Source: Enterococcus gilvus ATCC BAA-350 (lineage in GTDB: Bacteria > Bacillota > Bacilli > Lactobacillales > Enterococcaceae). From it: DNA of 64,000 bases. Below, piece after piece: positions 36,055-46,360 of this stretch. Numbering within the stretch: position 1 is the first letter of the stretch; the number at the start of each line of letters is the position of its first letter. The notes beneath the pieces were generated by a model, which saw nothing but the letters and a program-made list of their open reading frames with translations, did no database searches and was not told the DNA's origin. The position numbers were made by a program, and so were the translations under genes. The stretch lies in contig NZ_ASWH01000001.1 of NCBI RefSeq assembly GCF_000407545.1, forward strand, positions 1,317,501 to 1,381,500. The letters run 5' to 3'.

Positions 36055-37439
36055 AAAAAGTATTAAGGGAAAAATTTAACTATGACCAGTTTCGACCTGG
36101 TCAACAAGAAATAATTGAAACTATCTTAAAAGGCCATTCTGTTCTTGGAATGCTTCCCACTGGAACTGGAAAGTCATTGTGCTATCAATTACCAGGTTAT
36201 TTATTAGAAGGAACAGTCGTTGTCATTTCCCCGCTAATTTCTTTGATGGAGGACCAAGTAATACAACTGCAAGGACTAGGAGAAAAGCGTGCTGTGGCAC
36301 TAAACAGTCTACTTTCATCGTGGGAAAAACAATGGATACTTAATGAAGCACATCATTACAAGTTTATTTTTATGAGTCCGGAAATGTTTTTAAGTCCGAA
36401 TGTACAAAATGTATTAAAGAGGATCAAGTTGGCAATGATCGTAGTGGATGAGGCACACTGCATTTCTCAGTGGGGAATTGATTTTCGGCCTGAGTATTTA
36501 AAATTGGCAGACGGGATTCAGTTCGTTGGAAGTCCATTAATTCTAGCATTGACAGCAACCGCTACAAATAAGGTAAGAAAAGATATTCAACGTTTATTGT
36601 TCGAAAAAGAAAAGGCGAGAGAAGTTGTTTTTTCTGTGGATCGTCCTAATATCAGCTTTTTTGTTTATCAAGAAAATAAAGTTGAAAAACTGAGAGAACT
36701 TATGATTTCTTTAGAGGGATCAGGAATCATTTATTGTGCGACTCGAAAAAAAGTAGAAGAACTCTACCATTCTTTTAAAGATCGGCAAAAAATTGCTTAT
36801 TATCATGGTGGTCTCAGTGGGCAAGAACGAAGAATGCTTCAACAACAATTTTTATCCGGGGAGTTAAGAATATTAGTTGCCACGAATGCTTTTGGTATGG
36901 GAATCAATAAAGAGAATATTCGATTTGTCATTCATTATGATTTGCCAGATTCACCAGAGAATTATTTGCAAGAAGTGGGCCGAGCTGGCAGAGACGGACA
37001 GTTGAGCCAAGCAATTTTATTGTATGAAGAAGGAGATGAATTTATTCATCACTTTCTACAAGAGCAAACAAATCAATCAAAAAAATTGTTTGAAATTAAA
37101 CAAAAAATGAGTGATCTGGTGTTTGAAGACCCGCTCATTAAAAAGTGGGAACAGTTTTTTCCTAATGATAGTTCTCATTTAATGGATTTATTAAACCAAC
37201 GTGGAGTTACAAAAAAGAAGCAACTGCAAAAAATGCTTGATTATATTGCAACTACAAAATGCCGGCGGGAATTTTTAGTTTCTTATTTTGACGAAAGCTT
37301 AACAGAAAAAAATCCAATTTGTTGCGACAACGATGGCGCTGTATTGCAAAAATACAGCGTACAAGAAACAGCAAGTATGGGCCAAATATCTTGGCAAAAA
37401 ATTATTCAAAAAATTTTTAAAAATACAGAGAAAGATTGA
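36045..37439 (+). CDS. recQ: ATP-dependent DNA helicase RecQ (short RecS type)
   Basis: The 464-residue superfamily-2 helicase has motif I LPTGTGKSLCYQLP, motif II VDEAHCISQWG, motif III ALTATAT, and motifs V-VI (ATNAFGMGINK and QEVGRAGRDGQ). A zinc-binding-type Cys pair (CRRE and ICCDND) follows near residues 405-430. The winged helix and HRDC domains of full RecQ are missing, as in Bacillus RecS, and the HTH_40 part is supplied by the upstream ypbB product. It unwinds forks and recombination intermediates. Confidence 0.9.
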   Translation: MELKKVLREKFNYDQFRPGQQEIIETILKGHSVLGMLPTGTGKSLCYQLPGYLLEGTVVVISPLISLMEDQVIQLQGLGEKRAVALNSLLSSWEKQWILNEAHHYKFIFMSPEMFLSPNVQNVLKRIKLAMIVVDEAHCISQWGIDFRPEYLKLADGIQFVGSPLILALTATATNKVRKDIQRLLFEKEKAREVVFSVDRPNISFFVYQENKVEKLRELMISLEGSGIIYCATRKKVEELYHSFKDRQKIAYYHGGLSGQERRMLQQQFLSGELRILVATNAFGMGINKENIRFVIHYDLPDSPENYLQEVGRAGRDGQLSQAILLYEEGDEFIHHFLQEQTNQSKKLFEIKQKMSDLVFEDPLIKKWEQFFPNDSSHLMDLLNQRGVTKKKQLQKMLDYIATTKCRREFLVSYFDESLTEKNPICCDNDGAVLQKYSVQETASMGQISWQKIIQKIFKNTEKD

Positions 37440-37465
37440 AAATTGGCACCACATTTTCAAGAGCT

Positions 37466-37475
37466 ATGGTATAAT
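37466..37475 (+). promoter_or_regulatory. extended -10 promoter before the LysM gene
   Basis: TATGGTATAAT contains TGG-TATAAT at 37467-37475, an extended -10 with consensus TATAAT. It lies 33 bp before the TTG start. Confidence 0.55.
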
Positions 37476-37507
37476 ACATGGCGATAGCATTTAGGAGGTT
37501 AGAGAAA

Positions 37508-38173
37508 TTGAGTAGAAAAGATCGCTATAACGACAAGAACAATGAACCGTGGGATCAACATATTTACGAATCTGATAGTGAAGAAGAAAATTATTCACGC
37601 AGCCAATCACGTCGTGGTGGTGGAAGTAATAAAGGTGGCGGAAATACGAAATTCTTAACGATTCTAGTCGCGTTATTGTTAGCCCTTATTTTGATTCCGG
37701 CTGGTGCCTTTTTCTGGATCACTCGTGGAAACGACAAACCAGCAGCCTCTCCTGAGAGTACTACGCAGGTTTCCAAAGTATCTTCAACAGAAAAATCAAG
37801 CACAGAAGAGAGCAGCACAGAAGAAAGTACATCTTCAACGGCATCAGAAAGTAATCAACAAAACCAACAAGCTGCAGATCAACAAGCACAACAACAAGCT
37901 GATCAACAAGCGGCAGCACAACGTCAACAAGAACAGCAAGCTGCACAGCAGCAACAACAGCAAGACCAACAACAACAAAATAATCAGCAACAGCAAAATC
38001 AAGACAATGCTCAAAGCGATGCCAATGCGCAATACGGTACTGTACAAGCAGGTGAAGGTCCACGCCAAATCGCTGGTCGTTACGGGCTAAGTGTGGATGA
38101 GTTTTTACGTTTAAATGGTATGAACATGGATAATTTCTATTTTAATCCTGGACAAGAAGTACGCATCAAATAA
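37508..38173 (+). CDS. membrane-anchored LysM protein (YpbE-like)
   Basis: The 221-residue protein has a charged cytoplasmic N-terminus with Gly-rich RRGGGSNKGGGN, one transmembrane helix (about 51-74, FLTILVALLLALILIPAGAFF), an extracellular Ser/Thr linker, a long Gln/Ala/Asn-rich stretch (about 115-170) and a C-terminal LysM domain (about 177-221, IAGRYGLSVDEFLRLNGM and NPGQEVRIK) that binds peptidoglycan. The position between recQ and cmk is that of ypbE in Bacillus. I chose the TTG at 37508 with TTAGGAGG upstream over an ATG at 37478. Confidence 0.88.
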   Translation: MSRKDRYNDKNNEPWDQHIYESDSEEENYSRSQSRRGGGSNKGGGNTKFLTILVALLLALILIPAGAFFWITRGNDKPAASPESTTQVSKVSSTEKSSTEESSTEESTSSTASESNQQNQQAADQQAQQQADQQAAAQRQQEQQAAQQQQQQDQQQQNNQQQQNQDNAQSDANAQYGTVQAGEGPRQIAGRYGLSVDEFLRLNGMNMDNFYFNPGQEVRIK

Positions 38174-38233
38174 TTTGAATACCTTGCCGTAATCGATTTC
38201 GATTGCGGCTTATTTATTGAAAAGAGGCAGAAC

Positions 38234-38905
38234 ATGGAAAAGATTTCAATTGCAATTGATGGTCCCGCGTCATCTGGTAAAAGTACTGTTGCCAAAATTT
38301 TAGCGAGTGAATTTGGCTTTATTTATGTAGATACTGGTGCAATGTATCGTGCCATAACTTTTTTAGCGATTAAACACGGAGTCTCGTTTTCGGATGAAGA
38401 ATCTCTAGCAGACTTGACAACACACTATCCAATCACTTTCAAACAATCTTCTCATGGACAGTTAGTGTTTGCGGACAATGAAGAGATTACACAGACGATT
38501 CGTCAGCCTGATGTGACGGCTGCTGTCTCGGAAGTCTCCGCCCACAGCAAAGTGCGTGAAGAATTGGTTGAAGCACAACGTCAACTAGCTAAATCTGGCG
38601 GGATTGTCATGGATGGTCGCGACATTGGAACCGTCGTGTTGCCGAAAGCAGAAGTCAAAATTTTTCTAGTAGCAAGTGTCGATGAGCGCGCAAAACGACG
38701 GTACAAGGAAAATCAAGAAAAGGGTATAAAAATAGATTTTGAGTCAATCAGAGAAGCAATCGCGAAACGTGATTATTTAGATTCACATCGAGAGGTATCA
38801 CCGCTTGTCCAAGCGATGGACGCAGAATTGGTCGACACAACGGGGATGTCTATTGAACAGGTAGTTGCGAAGATTAAGGACATTGTATCCTCGAAAGGTT
38901 TCTAA
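38234..38905 (+). CDS. cmk: cytidylate kinase
   Basis: Cmk phosphorylates CMP and dCMP. The 223-residue protein has the P-loop [24 protein letters not shown], the [12 protein letters not shown] motif and [10 protein letters not shown] in the lid. Length is normal. AAAAGAGGC precedes the ATG. It lies in the conserved cmk-rpsA-der-hup order. Confidence 0.96.
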   Translation: MEKISIAIDGPASSGKSTVAKILASEFGFIYVDTGAMYRAITFLAIKHGVSFSDEESLADLTTHYPITFKQSSHGQLVFADNEEITQTIRQPDVTAAVSEVSAHSKVREELVEAQRQLAKSGGIVMDGRDIGTVVLPKAEVKIFLVASVDERAKRRYKENQEKGIKIDFESIREAIAKRDYLDSHREVSPLVQAMDAELVDTTGMSIEQVVAKIKDIVSSKGF

Positions 38906-38923
38906 AATTTAGCAAATTTCGAT

Positions 38924-38982
38924 AAATAAAGCGAATTTCTTTCAATTTTTTTGAAAAAAAGAAGAAATCGCTTTATTTTTCA
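38924..38982 (+). terminator. terminator after cmk
   Basis: AAATAAAGCGAATTTCTTTC and GAAGAAATCGCTTTATTTTT form a long imperfect stem ending in a T-rich run. Confidence 0.7.
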
Positions 38983-39051
38983 TGTGGATTATTCTAAAAT
39001 AGAACATGTAGTGTATTTTACGCAGAATTGTTGGTTAGGAGGACAAACGGC

Positions 39052-40275
39052 ATGACAGATTTAGAACAAAATTCGATGGAAAACGAAAATGTTTCCATGG
39101 AAGCAGCAATGGAAAGTGTGCATGAAGTTCAAGTTGGCGATATTGTTAAAGGTGAGGTGCTCGCCTTAGAAGATAAACAAGTTATCGTTGGTATTGAAGG
39201 TGCAGGAGTAGAAGGTGTAGTTCCTGCAAAAGAACTTTCAACATTACCTGTTGAAGATATCAATGAAGAAGTCAAGGTTGGCGATATTCTTGATTTAGTC
39301 GTTATCTCTTCTATCGGAAAAGACAAAGAAAATGGTAGTTACTTACTTTCTAAACGCCGCTTAGATGCGAAAAAGGTTTGGGAAGATATTGAGAAGGAAT
39401 TCCAAGATGGAAAAATCATCGAAGCACCAGTAACTAGCAGCGTTAAAGGTGGACTAGTAGTTGATGTAGGTGTACGTGGTTTTGTACCAGCATCAATGAT
39501 TGATGATCATTTTGTTGATGATTTTTCAGCTTATACTGGGAAAACATTGAAATTCAAAATTATTGAAATCGAACCTTCTGAGAATCGTTTGATTCTATCT
39601 CATAAAGCAGTGGTTGAAGCTGAAAAAGCTGAGAAGAAAAAAGAAATCTTGGCTGACCTGTATGAAGGTCAAGTAATCAAAGGGCAAGTGGCACGTTTGA
39701 CAGATTTTGGTGCGTTTATTGACCTAGGTGGCATTGACGGCTTAGTCCATGTCTCTGAAATTTCTCACAGTCACGTAGCAAAACCATCGGACGTTTTAAG
39801 TGTTGGCGACGAAGTGGAAGTTCAAGTACTTTCTGTTGATCCAGAAAAAGAACGTATTTCATTGTCTATTAAAGCGAACTTACCTGGACCTTGGACAGAT
39901 ATTGAAGAAAAGGCAGCACCCGGTTCTGTTCTTCAAGGAACAGTGAAGCGTCTCACTAGTTTTGGTGCATTCGTTGAAATATTCCCAGGTGTAGAAGGTT
40001 TGGTTCACATTTCTCAAATTTCTCATAAGCACATTGCAACACCTCATGAAGTATTACATGAAGGTGACCAAGTACAAGTGAAGGTTTTAGAAGTACATCC
40101 TGAAGACCATCGTGTTGCTTTATCAATCAAAGCACTAGAAGAAAAACCTGAAGAAGCTAAAGCGGAACCCGTAGAGGAAGAATCTTACGAGTTGCCAGAA
40201 GAAAATACTGGCTTTACCATGGGTGATATTCTTGGTGATGCATTGAGAGAGGAAGAATCAGAAGAACAAGAGTAG
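39052..40275 (+). CDS. rpsA: 30S ribosomal protein S1 (four S1 domains)
   Basis: The 407-residue protein has four S1 repeats (about 22-95, 108-175, 193-262 and 278-348), the last two being closest to consensus (VIKGQVARLTDFGAFIDLGGIDGLVHVSE and VLQGTVKRLTSFGAFVEIFPGVEGLVHIS), and an acidic C-terminal tail. Gram-positive S1 homologues with four domains are shorter than the six-domain E. coli protein and bind mRNA more weakly. I chose the ATG at 39052 with TTAGGAGGAC upstream over a TTG at 39028. Confidence 0.94.
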   Translation: MTDLEQNSMENENVSMEAAMESVHEVQVGDIVKGEVLALEDKQVIVGIEGAGVEGVVPAKELSTLPVEDINEEVKVGDILDLVVISSIGKDKENGSYLLSKRRLDAKKVWEDIEKEFQDGKIIEAPVTSSVKGGLVVDVGVRGFVPASMIDDHFVDDFSAYTGKTLKFKIIEIEPSENRLILSHKAVVEAEKAEKKKEILADLYEGQVIKGQVARLTDFGAFIDLGGIDGLVHVSEISHSHVAKPSDVLSVGDEVEVQVLSVDPEKERISLSIKANLPGPWTDIEEKAAPGSVLQGTVKRLTSFGAFVEIFPGVEGLVHISQISHKHIATPHEVLHEGDQVQVKVLEVHPEDHRVALSIKALEEKPEEAKAEPVEEESYELPEENTGFTMGDILGDALREEESEEQE

Positions 40276-40283
40276 AATTTACG

Positions 40284-40313
40284 AGCAGACCCGCTTTATG
40301 GTCTGCTTTTTTT
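40284..40313 (+). terminator. terminator after rpsA
   Basis: AGCAGACC pairs with GGTCTGCT around an 8-nt loop, followed by TTTTTT. Confidence 0.85.
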
Positions 40314-40335
40314 ATTAATTTCATGTATGAAAACG

Positions 40336-40364
40336 ACTCCTTCTCTTGCAAGAAGGAGTTTTCT
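40336..40364 (+). terminator. second hairpin after rpsA
   Basis: ACTCCTTCT pairs with AGAAGGAGT around a 6-nt loop, followed by TTTCTT. It is probably a back-up terminator. Confidence 0.65.
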
Positions 40365-40540
40365 TAGTTAAACTAAAGAGAATTTGAAAAGAATCCGTTA
40401 TCCTGATTGTCTCTGATTCACATAAGATAGCTGAAATCTTAGAGGACCTTATTATCCAGTGATGGAAAGGTCAAGAAAGTCAAATTTATTCTTTCTGTTT
40501 AGAAAAGTAAATATATTAATAGGAACGAGGAGTTTAAGTT

Positions 40541-41851
40541 ATGTCAAATCCTACAATTGCAATAGTTGGTCGCCCTAATGTTGGTAAATCAACATTGTTT
40601 AATCGGATTGCCGGTGAGCGAATTTCGATCGTCGAAGATACTCCGGGTGTTACCCGTGATCGAATTTACGCAAAGGGTGAATGGTTGGATCATGAGTTCT
40701 CAATCATTGATACTGGCGGAATCGATATTGGCGATGAGCCTTTCATGGAACAAATCAAACAGCAAGCGCAGATTGCCATTGAAGAGGCAGATGTGATTTT
40801 GCTTGTGGCAAGTGGTAAAGAAGGGGTCACAGATGCGGATGAAGCAGTTGCCAAGATCCTTTACCGTAGCAACAAGCCAGTGATCCTGATGGTAAATAAA
40901 GTTGACAACCCTGAGATGCGAAATGATATTTATGAATTTTACTCATTAGGATTGGGTGAACCATACCCTGTATCAGGAAGTCATGGACTTGGCTTAGGTG
41001 ATGTATTGGACGAAGCGGTTAAGCATTTTCCTGCTGATAATGGAGAAGAAGAAGATCAATCAATTAAGTTCAGTTTGATTGGCCGCCCTAATGTAGGGAA
41101 ATCTTCGTTGATCAATGCTATTTTAGGAGAAGACCGAGTTATTGTTTCTGATATTGAAGGAACAACGCGGGATGCCATTGATACGAAGTTTGTCGGTGAA
41201 AATGGGCAAGAATTTACAATGATCGATACGGCTGGAATGCGAAAACGTGGGAAAGTCTACGAAAACACAGAAAAATATTCTGTTATGCGGGCGATGCGAG
41301 CGATTGATCGCTCAGACGTCGTTCTAGTCGTTTTAAACGGCGAAGAGGGGATACGGGAGCAAGACAAACGAATTGCCGGGTATGCTCATGAAGCAGGTCG
41401 TGGTGTCATCATAGTCGTAAATAAATGGGACCTAGTTAAGAAAGATACGAATACAATGAAGGAATTTCAACAGGAGATCCGTGAAGAGTTTGCCTATTTG
41501 GATTACGCACCAATTGTGTTTGTTTCTGCAGCAACCAAACAACGGTTAAACAAGATTCCAACGATTATTGAAGAAGTCAGCATGAACCAAAATCTTCGGA
41601 TTCCTTCATCTGTCTTAAATGATATTATTATGGATGCAGTAGCTATTAATCCAACACCAACGGATAAAGGAAAACGGTTGAAGATTTTTTATGCAACGCA
41701 AGTGGCAGTTAAACCTCCAACATTTGTAGTCTTCGTAAATGAGGAAGAATTGATGCATTTCTCTTATGCGCGATTCCTAGAAAATCAAATTCGAAAAGCA
41801 TTTGAATTTGAAGGAACACCGATAAAAATAATTGCTCGGAGACGAAAATAA
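40541..41851 (+). CDS. der: ribosome-assembly GTPase Der (EngA)
   Basis: Der is a double-GTPase needed for 50S assembly. The 436-residue protein has two GTPase domains in tandem ([14 protein letters not shown] and DTGGID; then [23 protein letters not shown] and NKWD) and a C-terminal KH-like domain (about 350-436). Length is exactly that of Der. AACGAGGAG precedes the ATG. Confidence 0.97.
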   Translation: MSNPTIAIVGRPNVGKSTLFNRIAGERISIVEDTPGVTRDRIYAKGEWLDHEFSIIDTGGIDIGDEPFMEQIKQQAQIAIEEADVILLVASGKEGVTDADEAVAKILYRSNKPVILMVNKVDNPEMRNDIYEFYSLGLGEPYPVSGSHGLGLGDVLDEAVKHFPADNGEEEDQSIKFSLIGRPNVGKSSLINAILGEDRVIVSDIEGTTRDAIDTKFVGENGQEFTMIDTAGMRKRGKVYENTEKYSVMRAMRAIDRSDVVLVVLNGEEGIREQDKRIAGYAHEAGRGVIIVVNKWDLVKKDTNTMKEFQQEIREEFAYLDYAPIVFVSAATKQRLNKIPTIIEEVSMNQNLRIPSSVLNDIIMDAVAINPTPTDKGKRLKIFYATQVAVKPPTFVVFVNEEELMHFSYARFLENQIRKAFEFEGTPIKIIARRRK

Positions 41852-41941
41852 GGTATTTTATCATACTTTTATTTTGGTGACAACAGATTTCACTGAATGA
41901 TAAAACAACCATGAATTTTATGCCATTAATCGCTAAAAACC

Positions 41942-41970
41942 TTGCTAACATAAGGTTCTTATGCTATCGT
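41942..41970 (+). promoter_or_regulatory. probable hup promoter
   Basis: TTGCTA (41942-41947), a 17-bp spacer and TATCGT (41965-41970) preceded by TGC suggest a promoter with extended -10, leaving a leader of about 105 nt before hup. Confidence 0.4.
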
Positions 41971-42079
41971 TGTAACAGAATATTGACCGAATCAATATTT
42001 CTTTGCTGATAGCTGGACCACTCAGTTATCAGTTGATGTTTACTCATCACTACTCATTTCTCAGGAGGTGAATTCATTC

Positions 42080-42355
42080 ATGGCAAACAAAGCAGAATTG
42101 ATCGAAAAGGTTGCAGCAGCTACTGACTTAACTAAGAAAGACGCTACCGCTGCTGTCGATGCTGTATTTTCATCTATCCAAGACGCATTAGCTGAAGGTG
42201 AAAAAGTTCAGTTGATCGGCTTCGGTAACTTTGAAGTACGTGAACGTGCGGCCCGCAAAGGACGTAACCCACAAACTGGTGAAGAAATCGAAATTCCAGC
42301 AAGCAAAGTACCTGCATTTAAACCAGGTAAAGCGCTAAAAGATGCAGTTAAATAA
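42080..42355 (+). CDS. hup: DNA-binding protein HU
   Basis: The 91-residue nucleoid protein has the HU fold: helices [17 protein letters not shown] and [16 protein letters not shown], and the DNA-binding arms with the signature [21 protein letters not shown] and the intercalating Pro. I chose the ATG at 42080, after a perfect CAGGAGGTG, over an in-frame start at 42068. It ends with a strong terminator and follows der as in Bacillus (hbs). Confidence 0.97.
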   Translation: MANKAELIEKVAAATDLTKKDATAAVDAVFSSIQDALAEGEKVQLIGFGNFEVRERAARKGRNPQTGEEIEIPASKVPAFKPGKALKDAVK

Positions 42356-42370
42356 TATTTAGACTGCTTA

Positions 42371-42406
42371 AACCGTTGCAACGTTAATGTTGCAACGGTT
42401 TTTTTG
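42371..42406 (+). terminator. terminator after hup
   Basis: A perfect 12-bp stem (AACCGTTGCAAC / GTTGCAACGGTT) with a 6-nt loop is followed by TTTTT. Confidence 0.92.
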
Positions 42407-42542
42407 TTTTCGGAAGATATATTTAATTAGATGATAATTGTATTTTATAAATAAGCCGTTTCTTCAGTTGATTTGTAACATAATTTTTTATTTTACGAAA
42501 TGTTTTACATAGGATAAAATGGAGGAAGGAGTTTGCAATAAA

Positions 42543-43298
<756 letters not shown>

Positions 43299-43390
43299 GG
43301 CGATCGTTTATGAATAATTAAGACATGTTTATAATGTTGCATGATTAAATTATAAAAATTTTTTGAATAAAGAATCAAATTGTTCATTTG

Positions 43391-43422
43391 CCTTTCGCAG
43401 ATTTGTTGCGAGAGGTTTTTTT
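43391..43422 (+). terminator. terminator after the polyglutamine gene
   Basis: CCTTTCGCA (43391-43399) pairs with TGCGAGAGG (43407-43415) with one G-U pair, followed by seven T. Confidence 0.82.
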
Positions 43423-43455
43423 GTAGTATAAAATATAAGAAACGGGGTGAACAGA

Positions 43456-44508
43456 ATGGAAATAACGTATCAAAATCAGGAAAGTAAGACGCAGATCGTT
43501 TATGGAGAGACAGTCGCTTCAATGATGCGTAAGAAAGATTTGGAGAACAAACAAATTCTTTTCTGTGGGAACCAGCGTTATTATGATTTATTTGCGGAAA
43601 AATTGCGACAGTTTATCCCTGAGACGAGTACGCATGATTGGTTTATCACGCCCAATAATCGTTACTGTAATACAATGGAAAACTTTCAGGAGTTAATTTC
43701 TTTTTTAAATCGTTTTAGTCGACAAAAAGAAACGTTGTTTATTGGCATAGGAAATGAAGGTGTCGTTGAACTTTTAGGATTTACGCACCATGTCACAAAT
43801 TTCAAAGGGGAGTTATTCTTTTTGCCGGTCTCTTTACGGTCCTTTGCCCAAAGCTTGTCCTTTATCGATCAAGTTGTTTCAAATAAGACGATGATGACAA
43901 TTATGAAGATTGAGGAGGTTCCGCAAAGTATTTTGTATGATCATACGTTGACCGACCAGCAAACAACCGGGAAAATGGTTGATTTGCTAACGTTGATTCG
44001 ATGTGGGATCGTTTGTGACTATTCATTTTTACAAAGTTTATATTTAAATTTTTCAACGCGTGAAGCATTATTACAAGATTCATTTTCAGCTTTTAGCGAG
44101 ACACTCATTAATTATTATCAAGAGAATAGTGAACAGCTGCTGGGGTTTGGCAAAACTTTTGAGAAAGCTTTTTTCCAAACAGAGAATGGGTCCTTATTAT
44201 CTAATAGTATGAAGACCATGTTTGGTTTACTATTTGAATTGGCGTGGAATGTCATAGCAAGCGATCTTCATTTCAATTTCAAAAATTTTATGATATGGTT
44301 GGTGCGATTAGGATTTCCAATTGTAATGCCGGAGGGGATCTCGTTTTCCGATTATGGTCAGCAAGTAATTCTTTTGGCGGAGGAAAAACCATTAACAGGA
44401 TTGACCCAAATTGGCGAAGTTGGACAAGAAAAAATACCAACACAAAAAGAGCTGCTTCAAATGTTTGAAGTATATCAAAAAAATGTTACAGAGATCAGGG
44501 GAGAATAA
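43456..44508 (+). CDS. full-length but degenerate AroB-like protein
   Basis: The 350-residue protein has the size and outline of 3-dehydroquinate synthase. ILFCGNQRYYDLF matches the first Rossmann-like strand, and LFIGIGNEGVVELLGFTHHVTNFKGELFFLPVSL lines up with the AroB GGG...GFxAxxxxRGxxxxxxPTTL block, but the GGG is GIGNE, the catalytic Asp and Lys are lost and PTT is PVS. It is therefore probably not an active synthase. I chose the ATG at 43456 with GGGGTGA upstream. It is followed without a gap by a TPR gene (stop TAA directly followed by ATG), so it belongs to a three-gene unit with the TPR and YpiB proteins. Confidence 0.65.
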   Translation: MEITYQNQESKTQIVYGETVASMMRKKDLENKQILFCGNQRYYDLFAEKLRQFIPETSTHDWFITPNNRYCNTMENFQELISFLNRFSRQKETLFIGIGNEGVVELLGFTHHVTNFKGELFFLPVSLRSFAQSLSFIDQVVSNKTMMTIMKIEEVPQSILYDHTLTDQQTTGKMVDLLTLIRCGIVCDYSFLQSLYLNFSTREALLQDSFSAFSETLINYYQENSEQLLGFGKTFEKAFFQTENGSLLSNSMKTMFGLLFELAWNVIASDLHFNFKNFMIWLVRLGFPIVMPEGISFSDYGQQVILLAEEKPLTGLTQIGEVGQEKIPTQKELLQMFEVYQKNVTEIRGE

Positions 44509-45756
44509 ATGTCTAGTTATAGTGAAAAGATGCTAACAGCATTAAAAAATGAAGAATTAACAGAAGCAAATTTAATGTTTGAAGAGGCTTTAAAAAAGGA
44601 TGAACCAGAAGTTTTGGCAAGTTTGTCGGAGGAGCTGCAAACATTAGGATTTCTAGAAGAAGCGAAACGTATTTTAGAAAAGCTGGTAGCAGATTTCCCT
44701 GAGGAAGATGTTTTCTATCTATCATTAGCAGAGATCGCGATTGAAGATGACGATATTGATGGTGCCTTTGAATATTTAGAAAAAATTCAACCTGACAGTG
44801 AGAATTATTTAGAGAGTTTATTAGTGACAGCTGATCTTTATCAAGTTTTAGGTATTCCAGAAGTTAGTGAAGCCAAATTACTACAAGCTAAAACACTAGC
44901 GCCAGAAGAGCCTTTGATAACTTTTGCTTTAGCAGAGCTTCATTTTTCTGCCAATCAATTAGGAGAAGCCATTGACGATTATGGCCAGCTTCAGAAACAG
45001 GGAATCGATGAGGTAGCAAACATTTCTATTGATGAACGAATTGGTTCTGCTTATAGCATGATGGGGGGATTTGAAGAAGCAATTCCTTTTTTAGAAAAAG
45101 CATTAGAAAAAGAGCATACGTCGGATCGATTGTTCCAACTAGGCTTCACTTTTTATCAATTACATGATCATCAAAAGGCAATCAATTATTTACAGGAACT
45201 GATTACTCTCGATCCAGAATATCAGAGCGGCTACTATTATCTTGCAGATAGTCTAAAAGAAGAAGAATTACTTGAAGAAGCTTTATCCGCTGCTGAAGAA
45301 GGAATAAAAGAGAACCCTTATCAGGTTGAATTACTACACCTGGCTTCTGAAATTGCGTACCGCTTACGAGACAGTAAAAAGTCTGAAGAACTGCTAAAAC
45401 AGGCGCTCGAAACGGGTGAAAAAACAGACGAAACATTACTTACGTTGAGTAATCTTTATCTAAATGAGGACCAACCAGACAAAGTGATTGAGATGATCAG
45501 CCAAATGGATGAAGAAGGTAATCCTTATGCAGCGTGGAATTTGGCACAGGCATATAATGAGCTGGAAGACTTTGGCGCAGCTCGGACCTATTACAAGCAG
45601 GCATATGAGGATTTGGCTCATGAACCTGATTTCTTGAAAGCCTATGGTATTTTCCTACGTGAAGATGGTCAACTTGATTTAGCGCGTACGGTCTTGGTCG
45701 ACTATTTACAAATGGAACCTGGTGATTTAGAGGTGCAATCATTATTAGAAGAGTAG
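44509..45756 (+). CDS. TPR-repeat protein (YpiA-like)
   Basis: The 415-residue acidic protein consists of about ten tetratricopeptide repeats, for example YLESLLVTADLYQVLGIPEVSEAKL and GSAYSMMGGFEEAIPFLEKALEK, with no signal peptide or enzymatic motif. The order TPR-ypiB downstream of hup and the aro region is that of Bacillus ypiA-ypiB. TPR proteins are protein-binding scaffolds; the partner is unknown and could be the AroB-like protein encoded directly upstream. The ATG follows the preceding stop with no intergenic base, with GGGGAG in the upstream gene as ribosome binding site. Confidence 0.88.
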   Translation: MSSYSEKMLTALKNEELTEANLMFEEALKKDEPEVLASLSEELQTLGFLEEAKRILEKLVADFPEEDVFYLSLAEIAIEDDDIDGAFEYLEKIQPDSENYLESLLVTADLYQVLGIPEVSEAKLLQAKTLAPEEPLITFALAELHFSANQLGEAIDDYGQLQKQGIDEVANISIDERIGSAYSMMGGFEEAIPFLEKALEKEHTSDRLFQLGFTFYQLHDHQKAINYLQELITLDPEYQSGYYYLADSLKEEELLEEALSAAEEGIKENPYQVELLHLASEIAYRLRDSKKSEELLKQALETGEKTDETLLTLSNLYLNEDQPDKVIEMISQMDEEGNPYAAWNLAQAYNELEDFGAARTYYKQAYEDLAHEPDFLKAYGIFLREDGQLDLARTVLVDYLQMEPGDLEVQSLLEE

Positions 45757-45769
45757 AGAGGTGAAGAAA

Positions 45770-46315
45770 ATGATCGATGTAAGTGAAAAACGTGAGTTTC
45801 TTGTGTGGCTGATAAACAATGTTAGTTTTCAGCGGCGCGAAGTGATTTGGATTTTGAACTATTTAATTAATCATGAGGCAATCCTTAGAAATGTCCATAT
45901 AGTAGAGCAAGCGCTTGAAACAAAGCGGGGCTTAGTATTTAGGGATATCACTCAACGGGATGAACCAATGGTGTTTACAATTGAAGGACATCAGTTTTCT
46001 AACAGCGATCAAATTTTTCATGAAATTCGTTTGCATTGGCAGCAGCCTCTATATTTGGAATGTATTTTCCCAAATTCATGGCAAAATTCACAATACTTAT
46101 CTGTTCTTGAAGACAATCCGGCACTTTCTTGGAACGATACGGTCAGTGAGGAAATTGTTTTGGAAGTAGAGAATTATTTAAAATATGAAGAACAAGAAGC
46201 ACAGGCCAATCTATTAAAAAAACAAATTGACATGGCTCTTGAAGACGGGGACAGAGAAGCTTTTCTCATGTTATCCGATGAACTGAATCGGTTGAAGTTA
46301 ACATTACATGAATAA
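45770..46315 (+). CDS. UPF0302 (YpiB) family protein
   Basis: The 181-residue protein has the UPF0302 pattern: the REFLVWLINNVSFQRREVIWILNYL opening, a central FTIEGHQFSNSDQIFHEIRL strand region and a charged C-terminal helix pair (LLKKQIDMALEDGDREAFLMLSDELNRLK). Length equals the family. I chose the ATG at 45770 with AGAGAGGTGA upstream over a GTG at 45761. It closes the unit with the AroB-like and TPR genes. Function is not established. Confidence 0.87.
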   Translation: MIDVSEKREFLVWLINNVSFQRREVIWILNYLINHEAILRNVHIVEQALETKRGLVFRDITQRDEPMVFTIEGHQFSNSDQIFHEIRLHWQQPLYLECIFPNSWQNSQYLSVLEDNPALSWNDTVSEEIVLEVENYLKYEEQEAQANLLKKQIDMALEDGDREAFLMLSDELNRLKLTLHE

Positions 46316-46360
46316 AAAACACAGACAGCATGACGGTTTCATGCGTGTCTGTGTTTTTTT
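46313..46360. terminator. bidirectional terminator between ypiB and yitT
   Basis: AAAAAACACAGACA and TGTCTGTGTTTTTT form a perfect 14-bp outer stem with an inner GCATGA-type hairpin, and T-runs exist on both strands for the convergent genes. Confidence 0.9.
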
